A stretch of 64,000 nucleotides of DNA from Peribacillus acanthi. GTDB lineage: Bacteria; Bacillota; Bacilli; Bacillales; DSM-1321. The translations under genes and the position numbers were made by a program. This document shows positions 18,733-27,364 of this stretch, piece after piece (the stretch's first letter is position 1; the number at the start of each line of letters is the position of its first letter). The notes under the pieces are model-generated. The model saw nothing but the letters and a program-made list of their open reading frames with translations, searched no databases and had not been told where the DNA came from. The DNA lies in assembly GCF_003073175.1 (NCBI RefSeq), contig NZ_QBBX01000001.1:144103-208102 (forward strand), in the 5' to 3' direction.

Positions 18733-19135
18733 TCGGTAATATACAGAGGCTGATTGGAGAAAAATTCTGCCCTGCCCCGCAAATGGTAAAAAACCTATTA
18801 CGTTCGGTAAAAAAATCATGCATTTCGGTAAAAAAACCGATGAGTTCGGTAAAAAACAGAGGCTGAACGGTAAAAAAGTCCCGCCAGCCCCGCAAATGGT
18901 AAAAAACCAGTATCACGTTCGGTAAAAAAATCATGCATTTCGGTAAAAAAACCGATGAGTTCGGTAAAAAACAGAGGCTGAACGGTAAAAAAGTCCCGCC
19001 AGCCCCGCAAATGGTAAAAAACCTATCGCGTTCGGTAATAAAATCATGCATTTCGGTAAAAAAACCGATGAGTTCGGTAAAAAACAGAGGCTGAACGGTA
19101 AAAAAGCCCCGCCCCCCGCCCCGCAAATAGTAAAA
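18733..19135 (+). repeat. Three consecutive five-copy 21-nt phased arrays (C1-C3)
   Basis: GGTAA cores lie at 18785-18869 (18785, 18806, 18827, 18848, 18869), at 18898-18984 (18898, 18921, 18942, 18963, 18984) and at 19013-19097 (five, exactly 21 nt). The whole is a tandem repeat of about 114 bp, with the marker CAGAGGCTG at 18743, 18857, 18972 and 19085. It fills the 564-bp gap between the subtilisin terminator and the Xre gene. Confidence 0.93.
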
Positions 19136-19204
19136 AACAAAATCAATCCAGAGAAACTGGAGTCAGTCTCTATAATAAAAAGCCACAATTAAACCAAAAA
19201 AATC

Positions 19205-19234
19205 AAATCCACCCTAATCAATAGGGTGGATTTA
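19205..19234 (-). terminator. Terminator of the Xre regulator gene
   Basis: Near-perfect stem AAATCCACCCTA/TAGGGTGGATTT immediately past the gene end. Confidence 0.85.
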
Positions 19235-19240
19235 ATTCAC

Positions 19241-19633
19241 TTATCTCGATTTTCTCAAACCTGATACGAATGTCTCCAAAAACTCTCCTGCTTTTTGTTG
19301 TTCTTTTAAAGGGTATTGGTCCAGATTTAATAGGGATTGCTTCAATTTGGGTACTTTTTGCAGTAATTCTTGAATGGTTTGTAGATCCCCATTCGAGGTA
19401 CGATAGGCTGTTTTTTGTTCTCCTGTTTCTCCAATAGGTGTATTATCCGTGAAGTAACTAAGAGGCACATTGAATAATTCGGCATACCTATGAAGTATTT
19501 CTTCCTTTGGCTCTTGCTTGCCCGTTTCATACTTGCCGATAGCGGAACGGCTAATATTCAATTTGGAAGCAACCAGGCGTTGTGGCCAATCCCGCTCTTT
19601 ACGTAATGCTCGGATTTTTTCAGGTAATGACAT
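19241..19633 (-). CDS. Xre-family transcriptional regulator
   Basis: 130 residues from the ATG at 19633, chosen for the GGGGA upstream; an ATG 24 bp earlier is possible. It has an HTH_3 domain at about residues 5-60 (LRKERDWPQRLVASKLNISRS..IGKYETGKQ) and a helical C-terminal part. A perfect inverted repeat of its presumed operator lies upstream, suggesting autoregulation. The divergent gene at 19881 could share the operator. No phage genes are nearby. Confidence 0.85.
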   Translation of the reverse strand: MSLPEKIRALRKERDWPQRLVASKLNISRSAIGKYETGKQEPKEEILHRYAELFNVPLSYFTDNTPIGETGEQKTAYRTSNGDLQTIQELLQKVPKLKQSLLNLDQYPLKEQQKAGEFLETFVSGLRKSR

Positions 19634-19715
19634 GTAAATTCCCCGTTCATCAGTCATTGTCGTTTAATTCCACGTTACAATGATTAATGCTATAAAGGGC
19701 GTTTTGATAGTTTAA

Positions 19716-19744
19716 AGAACAAATTGTTCTGTTCTTATTTGGAA
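19716..19744. promoter_or_regulatory. Operator-like inverted repeats between Xre gene and 19881 gene
   Basis: AGAACAAATTGTTCT (19716-19730) is a perfect 15-bp inverted repeat, directly followed by GTTC-N7-GAAC. GTTCT half sites resemble those used by SinR-type Xre proteins and recur at 29.85 kb. Confidence 0.6.
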
Positions 19745-19880
19745 CATATTAAATTACCAAACATAGTCAAATCAATTTTTCACTTTAAACATATGAAAAA
19801 CACGGGCTAAAAAATGATAGATTCTCTTGTCTAAATATGTAAAATTATTCCTAAACAAGTGTTGATGGGAGATAGGGAAA

Positions 19881-20273
19881 ATGGAGTTTGTTTATCTTTT
19901 CAATGCAGATCGTATTATTGTAAGAAAGAAAAAGAAAGAGTCCAAAACTTTATTAAAAAATACATTTTACGATGCATTGCAATATATAAGGCACAACACT
20001 AGTCATAACTTTGAAACCACGTCGTTAAAAAATTTAACCCACAGTCAATATGAAATAGCAAAGGTCATTGATTTTACGAATATCTACGAGCAGCGTGAAA
20101 CATATGCTCCTAACAGGTTAGAGAACGTTCTACCCTATTTCATGTTTGAAAAACAATCTAAAGTCACATTCTTCGTACCATCTATGGACTCGCAACAACC
20201 TGTTTCACGAACGAAACGAAAAAAACCTCAGGATAGTCAATCATGCAAGAAATTACCTTCCTTACAGTCTTAA
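19881..20273 (+). CDS. Hypothetical protein
   Basis: 130 residues, ATG after GGGAGATAGGG. Basic, with no signal peptide, membrane segment or recognised domain; lysine-rich at about residues 16-22 and in the last 25 residues. It ends 18 bp before the end of convergent ywqA. Being divergent from the Xre gene with an operator-like site between, it may be that regulator's target. It could also be a chance frame. Confidence 0.5.
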   Translation: MEFVYLFNADRIIVRKKKKESKTLLKNTFYDALQYIRHNTSHNFETTSLKNLTHSQYEIAKVIDFTNIYEQRETYAPNRLENVLPYFMFEKQSKVTFFVPSMDSQQPVSRTKRKKPQDSQSCKKLPSLQS

Positions 20274-20291
20274 CATCCCAAGGCTTAAATT

Positions 20292-23102
20292 CTATGATAA
20301 TGAAACCAAATCCTTAATTTCATCTGTAGATAGCTCAGTAATCCAATTATCACTTTGGATAATTTCATCATTCAAGGCTTGTTTCTTTTCTAACATATTA
20401 TCGATTTTTTCTTCGAGCGTACCCGTACATATCAGCTTATGCACATGCACAAATCGCTTTTGTCCGATTCGATAAGCACGGTCAGTTGCCTGATTTTCAA
20501 CCGCCGGATTCCACCAACGGTCAAAATGGACCACATGGTTGGCAGCGGTCAAATTCAAACCCGTTCCTCCCGCTTTCAAAGAAAGGATGAAAATTGGATA
20601 CAGGCCATTTTGGAACGACTCAATCATTTCATCACGCTGCTTTTTAGGAAGACTCCCGTTCAAGAACGGAACTTTAATGCCATACTCCTGCTGCAACAGC
20701 TCTTGCATCATTTCACCCATACCAATGTATTGGGTAAAGATAAGGCAGCTTTCGTTTTGCTCCATCACAGCGTCCGTCAATTCAAACAGCTTGTCGAGCT
20801 TAGCAGACCGCTCCCGAGCCAATAATACCTTTTGTTCCTTCAAATACAGGGCGGGGTGATTACATAGCTGCTTCAATTTAGTCAGCATGCCAAGGATCAG
20901 TCCTTTACGTTCAAAGGCTGACAACTTTTCCACTTCGGCAAAAGTATCCTTGATAAGCTGTTCATATAGCGAGGCTTGCTCTGAGGTCAGGGGAACATAC
21001 TCTTTCTGTTCCAGCTTATCCGGTAAGTTCAATGCCACATCTTCATCTTTTTTCGTCCGTCTTAATAAGAAGGGCTGAATCAACTTTTGCAGTTCTTTGA
21101 TTTTTTCCGTCTTGCCATCTTTCTCAATGCTGTTGACGTATTTTTCTTGGAATTGACGCAATGTACCAAGATACCCTTTATTGATAAAATCAAAAATCGC
21201 CCACAACTCGCTTAATCGGTTCTCCATAGGGGTTCCCGTTAGCGCGATATGGTGGCGGCCCTTCAACTTACGAGCGGCTTTCGATTGCTTCGTCCCAGGA
21301 TTTTTGATATTTTGCGCTTCATCCAAAATGACACTGTTCCATTCAATCGGTCCTAGCTCTTCAAAATCGGAGTGTGCCATTCCAAAGGAGGTCAGTACGA
21401 CATCGTATTTTTTTATAAAAGGAGCAAAATCCTCCCCTTTTTTGCGATTGCTTCCATAATGAAGATACACATTTAAGGAAGGCGAAAATTTCTCCAATTC
21501 TTTCTGCCAATTTCCTAAAACAGAAGTAGGGCAAATAATCAAAGTAGGTTGACCAGTCGTTTCCTTAGTCTCTTTTACGGCCAACAAATAACTAATGACC
21601 TGAACGGTTTTTCCAAGCCCCATGTCATCAGCCAAGCAAGCTCCAAATCCATGCTTACGTAAATACATGAGCCAGCTTAGTCCTTGTGTCTGGTAGGGGC
21701 GAAGGGACCCATGCAAGCTATCTGGTGCCTCGGTAATTGGAATGCTCTTTGTTTCTCTCAGCGAACTCATTAATTTCTTTAAGTCTTGATTAAGCTCGAA
21801 TTGGATTTTTAATAAATCATCCTCTAAATCGTCTTCCTCTGGTGCTTCATCTAACAGCTCCTGGTAAAACATCTCACTTAACGGAATCCCTTTTTGATCG
21901 GCCGTTTTCATCATCGTTTGTAGTTGCTTAATCATGGCAGGATCTAACTTGACCCATTGACCTTTAATATAAACAAGTCGTCGTTTTTCTTGGACTAGTT
22001 TATTAAATTCATCCTCCGACAAATCTGCTCCGTTCATGGAGAAGCGCCAGTCAAAGTCCATTAACGCATGGAGTCCAACATAAGATGGGCCTCTTGAAGA
22101 AGTGCTCTTAACTTTAGCCTTTAGCTTAATTTGTGAATCACGTATAGCGGTCCACCAAGAAGGTAGGAGGATTTCCGCTCCAACAAACAACAGCTTTTCG
22201 CTTGCTTCGGTTAAAAATTCCCAAGCTTCTGCTTCCGTTAATTCGTCTTTCAAAGCTCCGTTTTCTCCAAGCCACGGTACAAGTTCTAGCCATCCAGCCA
22301 AATCTTCATCGACTGTCTCAAGGTAATTTTTCCATCCGCGCGGAAGCTTTTTCATTCCTTGGGAGAGGGTCACGATCGTATCATCTTTTTTAGATTGCAA
22401 GACCACTTCTAAAGTCCATGGTCCTTCGCCGTCAGCGGGCTCCACAATTTGCAATCCTGTTGTAAAGGGACGCTCGTCTTCTTGAAAGCCGAGCCATTTA
22501 TTCCAGCGATCTTGTGTAAAATAGGCATGGAGTTCTTCAGGAGCTAACTGGGCATTCTTTAATGCATCCATCGCCTTGTTCCACTGATCATGGTGATTCG
22601 AATATTTTCTAAGATAAGATTCTGCGGCTCCATTGAACCAGGCTTGAACAAAGTCGGTGTTAGATATGGTTTCACCTACGTCTACTGAATCACCCCAAAA
22701 TGATGGTTCAAACTCTTCCTTCACGTCCTCCGGTAAATTCCAACCAATATTGCCTTCCCGAAGCTGGCTGAAGTCAGGAGTAGGAAGCCCGTTTTGCATG
22801 GATTCCGCCAAAACGGGTGCGATCGATAAACAAAGGAAAGAGGCTTCATCCCATTCCCATTCAATAAATGACTGAAAGTGTTCCTGTGAAAACAGAGATA
22901 ACAATCCCCAAGCGTCCACGATCACACCATTTTGTTGATCATCGTACTGAAGCTGGGTTCCAAAGTAACTGGCTTGATCCCATAGGAATAATTGTGGGAA
23001 AACCTTTCTGGCCTGTAGCGGAAAATGGTCTCGATCAAAGGCGCTAATTAAATACTGCCCATCCGCCGCTAATGTAGTCTTGATCAGCACGTGATTAAAC
23101 AT
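20292..23102 (-). CDS. ywqA: SNF2-family DNA/RNA helicase-like ATPase (YwqA)
   Basis: 936 residues. The N-terminal half (about 1-450) is the SNF2-associated region found in bacterial Rad54/HepA-like proteins. The ATPase core has Walker A DDMGLGKT (Lys near 497) and Walker B DEAQNIKNPG (near 592). The C-terminal helicase lobe contains LKAGGTGLNLTAANHVVHFDRWWNPAVE-type motifs (split around residues 855-885) and the arginine finger region. It overlaps ywqB by 8 bp. The ywqA-ywqB pair is conserved in Bacillus; a role in DNA remodelling or repair is inferred from the family. Confidence 0.93.
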   Translation of the reverse strand: MFNHVLIKTTLAADGQYLISAFDRDHFPLQARKVFPQLFLWDQASYFGTQLQYDDQQNGVIVDAWGLLSLFSQEHFQSFIEWEWDEASFLCLSIAPVLAESMQNGLPTPDFSQLREGNIGWNLPEDVKEEFEPSFWGDSVDVGETISNTDFVQAWFNGAAESYLRKYSNHHDQWNKAMDALKNAQLAPEELHAYFTQDRWNKWLGFQEDERPFTTGLQIVEPADGEGPWTLEVVLQSKKDDTIVTLSQGMKKLPRGWKNYLETVDEDLAGWLELVPWLGENGALKDELTEAEAWEFLTEASEKLLFVGAEILLPSWWTAIRDSQIKLKAKVKSTSSRGPSYVGLHALMDFDWRFSMNGADLSEDEFNKLVQEKRRLVYIKGQWVKLDPAMIKQLQTMMKTADQKGIPLSEMFYQELLDEAPEEDDLEDDLLKIQFELNQDLKKLMSSLRETKSIPITEAPDSLHGSLRPYQTQGLSWLMYLRKHGFGACLADDMGLGKTVQVISYLLAVKETKETTGQPTLIICPTSVLGNWQKELEKFSPSLNVYLHYGSNRKKGEDFAPFIKKYDVVLTSFGMAHSDFEELGPIEWNSVILDEAQNIKNPGTKQSKAARKLKGRHHIALTGTPMENRLSELWAIFDFINKGYLGTLRQFQEKYVNSIEKDGKTEKIKELQKLIQPFLLRRTKKDEDVALNLPDKLEQKEYVPLTSEQASLYEQLIKDTFAEVEKLSAFERKGLILGMLTKLKQLCNHPALYLKEQKVLLARERSAKLDKLFELTDAVMEQNESCLIFTQYIGMGEMMQELLQQEYGIKVPFLNGSLPKKQRDEMIESFQNGLYPIFILSLKAGGTGLNLTAANHVVHFDRWWNPAVENQATDRAYRIGQKRFVHVHKLICTGTLEEKIDNMLEKKQALNDEIIQSDNWITELSTDEIKDLVSLS

Positions 23103-24678
23103 GGATTAGTTTTCCCCTTTGTAGTTCTTCTTGGAAGGCTCGTAACCTTTTTGTCGATTCTTGCAACTGGTTGATATAGGAAAGGAAGGCGTCTTCCTGC
23201 TTTAATTTTTTGTATACGGTACGGAGCTTCTTTAAATAGCGAACCGCGTGTTTATAGCTTGCTCGGTTTTTGGAAGAAATCGATTGCTCCACGACACGAT
23301 GGTACAATGGAAGAAGCACGGCAGGTTGTTGGGCATGAACGCGTTTAAGAATATCTGTTCCAACTTGGTCAGCGTCAATATCCATATAGGTAACTAGCTC
23401 TACCCATTTTTCGTATTGCTCACTTTCAATTAAAAACTGAGCGTAGGGATAATAACTGAATGGGAGAGAGATTCGATAAAATTTCTCCAATAAATCGTAC
23501 CGTTTTGTTTTTTTGCAAAAAACCGTAATAGGAGATGTGATGCTTCGGACAAAATCCATCGATTCATAGTAATTTCTAGAAGTGCTCAAAAACTCGTTCA
23601 CATGTTGAATGATAAACTCGACAAACGGCAATGCTTTCATTTCCTCATCTAAATCGTTCAACGAAGTAATCCAGAAATACATATAAGGGCATGCGCTTGC
23701 ATCTAAACGATTCAATAAAGTCACGACTTCTTCATGAAGGTTATTCAAGAGTGAAAGATGAATCGTAGCAATTAACAATGGTTGATTATCGGAATCATGG
23801 ATGATAGATTTCAGGTATTTCAGCTCTTGTTTACGCCATTCTTGATTGCGTAAAAGGACAGTCCAAATTGTACGATATAAGTCCACTTGTTGATAAAAAA
23901 GTTCTTCTTCTGTCATCAAGGAATGAGTATCTTGATGAATGCCTTTAAAAAATTCGTCAAACGCAAACGGACGAGCTTGATTGGAAAGAAGAGCGACATA
24001 ATCATACATTCCGTCCGTCAAATCCTCGAGCTCGTTTTCGATAAAAATCCTAAATGAATTCGGGTTCTCGATTTTACCTATCTCCTTAAAAGCGAGCAAA
24101 AGGGTTTGAAAATGGATAATAAATAGGTAAAGGGTTTTCCACTCCCGTTCTAAAGGAGCCTTTTGTTTCAATTTATGTATATAATTCTTCCATTTCTCAT
24201 GAAGAACATAGCTAGGGTATCCTGAGTGGGCGAATGATAGTATGTTTTCTTTGAAACTTTCGTTTATGTAGGTTTTCCAGGCTTCATAAGTTTTCGGTAG
24301 TGCAGCAGCTGAATCTAAGAGGGTATGAGCTTTTTTTAGCTCAAAAGTTGCTCGTTTTCCGTACTTCCACTTTTCAACCCATTCAGTGACGCTTCCAACC
24401 TTTTCATATGCTTGAAAGAAAACAGCTAGTACATGGCGGCAAAATCCTTCTTTATTACAACTGCAAGTACTGTTTGCAGGAAACAGTAAATCCAAATTCA
24501 CCTCGACTGGAGTTACGTCTTGAACCTTGGCAGCGATCACTGTTTCCAGGTGATCTAACTTAAAAACCAAACCTTGTCTATATATAAGAAGTCCACGTTG
24601 AACAACCTGAACATCATCGGACTCCTGAGCATTCAAATCATCCTGCAAAATCTCACCCATATGCAACAAATCATTCAT
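23095..24678 (-). CDS. ywqB: SWIM zinc-finger protein (YwqB)
   Basis: 527 residues with a SWIM motif C72-x-C74-x5-C80-x-H82 (TCSCNKEGFCRH) followed by a long helical region of unknown fold. SWIM domains bind DNA or proteins and in bacteria are commonly encoded beside SNF2 ATPases, as here. Start ATG after GGAGG. The 8-bp overlap with ywqA indicates translational coupling and a joint function. Confidence 0.9.
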   Translation of the reverse strand: MNDLLHMGEILQDDLNAQESDDVQVVQRGLLIYRQGLVFKLDHLETVIAAKVQDVTPVEVNLDLLFPANSTCSCNKEGFCRHVLAVFFQAYEKVGSVTEWVEKWKYGKRATFELKKAHTLLDSAAALPKTYEAWKTYINESFKENILSFAHSGYPSYVLHEKWKNYIHKLKQKAPLEREWKTLYLFIIHFQTLLLAFKEIGKIENPNSFRIFIENELEDLTDGMYDYVALLSNQARPFAFDEFFKGIHQDTHSLMTEEELFYQQVDLYRTIWTVLLRNQEWRKQELKYLKSIIHDSDNQPLLIATIHLSLLNNLHEEVVTLLNRLDASACPYMYFWITSLNDLDEEMKALPFVEFIIQHVNEFLSTSRNYYESMDFVRSITSPITVFCKKTKRYDLLEKFYRISLPFSYYPYAQFLIESEQYEKWVELVTYMDIDADQVGTDILKRVHAQQPAVLLPLYHRVVEQSISSKNRASYKHAVRYLKKLRTVYKKLKQEDAFLSYINQLQESTKRLRAFQEELQRGKLIHV

Positions 24679-24792
24679 CCCACAAACCTCCTTTAAAAAG
24701 ACAGATGTCCAAAAAATCCATATTATTTAATTATACCCCAAATTATAAAATGAAAAAATCTGAAACAGAAATGTTCCAGATTTTTATGCGAG

Positions 24793-25674
24793 TTATGCAG
24801 CTTCCAAATTATCAATTCGTTCTTTAATGTAGTCAAGAAATTTGTGTTCTTTTTGTATTTCAAAAAATGAAATGGATTTATTTAAATAATGAATGGCACG
24901 TCTATTTTCCTTCATTAACTCGTAGTTGTAGCCCATTTGATAATAGAGATAACCGAAAATATACATGCTGTCATTTTTAATGGAACAATTAATTGCTTGT
25001 TCGCACATTTTAATGGATGCTTCATAATCTTCTAATCTCGTAAGAACCATCGCTTTGTTATATAAAATTCTAACAAGTAGCGAATCGTCACGGATAATAG
25101 GTCTACGATGGATATATTTAATCGCATTATCAAAAGTTTTCAAAGCATCAGAATATAATTGTTCCTTCATATAGATGACGCCAATGGCATTCAAAATATC
25201 GATTTCTCTTTCAGACCAAACCTTCTCTGATTGATGGGTCAAAGAAAGTGCTTCTTTTAGAGTTTGAAGGACTTCAGAGTAAGGTGTACCAGTAGCATGA
25301 TCTGAAAATCCTTTGTGCCAAAGTAACAATTGAAAATTTTCTTTGTTTTGAGTGAATAGAGGATTGTTTAATTCTGCTTGTACAATTTCTTTCACTGCTT
25401 TAAAATCATGGCTTCTCGTTTCTTTTCTTAATTGAAACTCAACCTCTTGAACATAATCCAAACGAGGAGTTTTAGCAGTATCGAAGAAAAAATTGATATC
25501 TACACCAAGGCGTTCTGCAATTAAATAAAGGGTGGTTGCCGAAGGTGTGACCTCGCCTTTTTCAATCTTACAAATTTGGGCCTGGCTACAAATCCCTTCT
25601 GCTATTTCTTCTTGGGAAAAGCCAACGGACTTACGAAGCTCTTTTATCTTGTTACCAATTAGTGTAAAATTCAT
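24793..25674 (-). CDS. PlcR-like (RRNPP) transcriptional regulator with TPR domain
   Basis: 293 residues from the ATG at 25674, which follows GAGGAG; a start 27 bp earlier lacks a ribosome site. HTH_3 domain at about 5-60 (NKIKELRKSVGFSQEEIAEGICSQ region) and a TPR array to the C-terminus, the layout of PlcR/NprR/Rgg receptors for re-imported signalling peptides. It is clearly related to the regulator at 44.6 kb (shared LDYVQEVEF / INYVTAVIN, EIVQ and NPLF stretches). No peptide gene is visible beside it, so it may use a distant peptide or listen to another system. Confidence 0.9.
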   Translation of the reverse strand: MNFTLIGNKIKELRKSVGFSQEEIAEGICSQAQICKIEKGEVTPSATTLYLIAERLGVDINFFFDTAKTPRLDYVQEVEFQLRKETRSHDFKAVKEIVQAELNNPLFTQNKENFQLLLWHKGFSDHATGTPYSEVLQTLKEALSLTHQSEKVWSEREIDILNAIGVIYMKEQLYSDALKTFDNAIKYIHRRPIIRDDSLLVRILYNKAMVLTRLEDYEASIKMCEQAINCSIKNDSMYIFGYLYYQMGYNYELMKENRRAIHYLNKSISFFEIQKEHKFLDYIKERIDNLEAA

Positions 25675-25924
25675 GTATGTAAACTCCTCTAACTTATTCA
25701 TATAATTATGAAAGACTATAATAATTCAATAAATGTATGAATATGAAGTGAAAATCCGTCTAATAATGACTGAAAACGCATAAAAATGAGATTTTAATGT
25801 TTTCTGAATATATGTTTTAATAGATTTATCCTAATACATTATATGATGTTTAATAAATTTTTCCAATATCCTACTGGAAATTGGAAAAAACCTAATATCG
25901 ATTTTTATTAGGTTGGTTAAATTT

Positions 25925-26052
25925 CAAATCGAAGTTAACCTCTCAACTAGAACTCATAGTTTCTAGTTCTCGATTATGTAGGGAACCCCTGAGGAGCGCT
26001 TGCCTCCTTAATCCCTAATTGCCCACAGAACCTTTTCTGTGGGATTTTTTTT
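25925..26052 (+). ncRNA. Candidate structured small RNA with terminator
   Basis: Three hairpins in a row: CTAGAA/TTCTAG at 25947-25966; a two-part stem TAGGGA(25979)/TCCCTA(26012) enclosing AGGAG/CTCCT; and terminator CCCACAG/CTGTGGG (26022-26043) with a run of Ts. The right arm of the middle hairpin reads GCCTCCTTA, complementary to a Shine-Dalgarno sequence, as in C-rich regulatory RNAs. No reading frame fits. I do not recognise a known family; promoter not identified. Confidence 0.55.
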
Positions 26053-26062
26053 ATTCGGGGCG

Positions 26063-26100
26063 TGCCTGTCGGTATTCGGGGCGTGCCTGTCACGCCCCGA
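26063..26100 (+). repeat. TTCGGGGCGTGCCTGTC element with inverted repeat
   Basis: Two copies of TTCGGGGCGTGCCTGTC-like sequence. The second pairs with CACGCCCCGAA to form an 11-bp stem. A related GTGCCTGTCACC element lies at about 49890. Confidence 0.75.
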
Positions 26101-26149
26101 AAAATCTTGTTTCACGGGAATGTTTCACAGGAAGGGAGAGGGGATTCGA

Positions 26150-26255
26150 CAAGTTGGGAATATGGGGGTGAAAGTCGGGAAAATAACCATTGATGTTGGG
26201 AATATATGCATCCAAGTTGGGATTAACATCCGGGAAGTTGGGAAAATCCAGATTC
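26150..26255 (+). repeat. Five-copy 21-nt phased array, GTTGGGAATA variant (array E)
   Basis: GGG cores at 26156, 26177, 26198, 26219 and 26240, spaced exactly 21 nt, each in the context AGTTGGGAA or GTCGGGAA. Same copy number and period as the GGTAA arrays but with a different motif (TTGGGAATA versus TTCGGTAATA). The open frame over it looks like a by-product of the 7-codon period. Confidence 0.88.
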
Positions 26256-26328
26256 ACGCTCCAGTTTAAGCAGGAATTTTCATTTTCTATATGGAATTAT
26301 CATACGAATACACAAAAGGAGTGATGAA

Positions 26329-27284
26329 ATGAACATAAAAAAACGTGAAATACCCGAATCTATTCTAAAATTACAAGCTTTACTAAGAAGGACCCCTGTA
26401 ACACATCCAAAATATCCTCAAATACAAGAAAATCTCTCAAAACAACTAGCTGGTTACAAAGGAGAACTAGCGATAGAATATCCATTAAGCTTTTTACCAG
26501 AGAAAGAATACTTCATTTTCCATGACCTCAGACTTAAAGTCCATGAATTCTATTTTCAAATGGATTGTCTCTTAATATCTTCTAAATTCATCCTAATACT
26601 AGAAATAAAGAATATCGCTGGAACTTTATATTTCGATCAAAACTATCACCAGCTTGTCCGGAAACAAAACGAACGTGAAGAAGCCTTTCCAGATCCCGTT
26701 ATCCAAACCAAACGGCATGAATTTCTCTTGAAAAATTGGCTTATCCAGCATGGGTTTTCAAACGTCCCCATCCAATCTCTTGTTGTAATAAGCAGTCCGT
26801 ATACCCTCATACGTTCCTCTATAGAATTGTCCAATAAAGTGATTCATAGTGATTACCTCCCCGAAAAAATCAAACAAATTGAAAGAAGTTATGTCAATAA
26901 TGTACTACTTGAAAAAGAAATGAAAAGTATCTCTAGAAAAATAGTAAAACAACATCATCCCCACACTTCTCAATCCTAGACCGTTACCAAATAAGAAAAG
27001 AAGAATTATTAGCCGGAGTTTATTGCTCAGCTTGCGAAAGCTATACTATGTTGAGAATATATGGAACATGGTATTGTACTAACTGCCACCAAAGCAATAA
27101 AGACGCTCACATTCTAGCGTTAAAAGATTATAATTATCTAATTCATTCCAAAATCACAAGCAAGGAACTCCGCTCTTTTCTTCAGATTTCTTCTCCAAAC
27201 CTCGCCACTCGTATTCTCCAATCTATGAAATTCCCCTCAATCGGCTCGAAAAAAGGAACGTTTTACGATATATCTAATCTTTAA
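26329..27284 (+). pseudogene. NERD-domain protein, interrupted by a frameshift
   Basis: Frame 1 (26329-26979) encodes a nuclease-related NERD domain with GYKGE (about 45), HDLRL and LEIKN (about 94). It runs off-frame after residue 210. The second frame, open from about 26958 to 27284, continues with a zinc-ribbon-like part (VYCSACESYT and WYCTNC) and a C-terminal helical domain, as in complete NERD proteins of Bacillus. Adding one C to the CCCC run at 26959-26962 joins the frames seamlessly. Either the gene is broken, or it switches by slippage, or the base is a sequencing error. Confidence 0.82.
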
Positions 27285-27364
27285 CAAACAGTCACCTTGG
27301 TTTGAAATCCTGCCAGTAGGGGAAAGTTAAAAGTAGATTAATTTTTTTTCGCGGAGGGCAGGAC

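Noticed and set aside
18716..19188. Three overlapping minus-strand frames rich in FFTE and FLPN
   Set aside because: Same array artefact, open in more than one frame at once, and no ribosome sites.
26039..26269. 76-codon frame downstream of the candidate small RNA
   Set aside because: Starts inside the terminator T run and then runs through the five-copy array.
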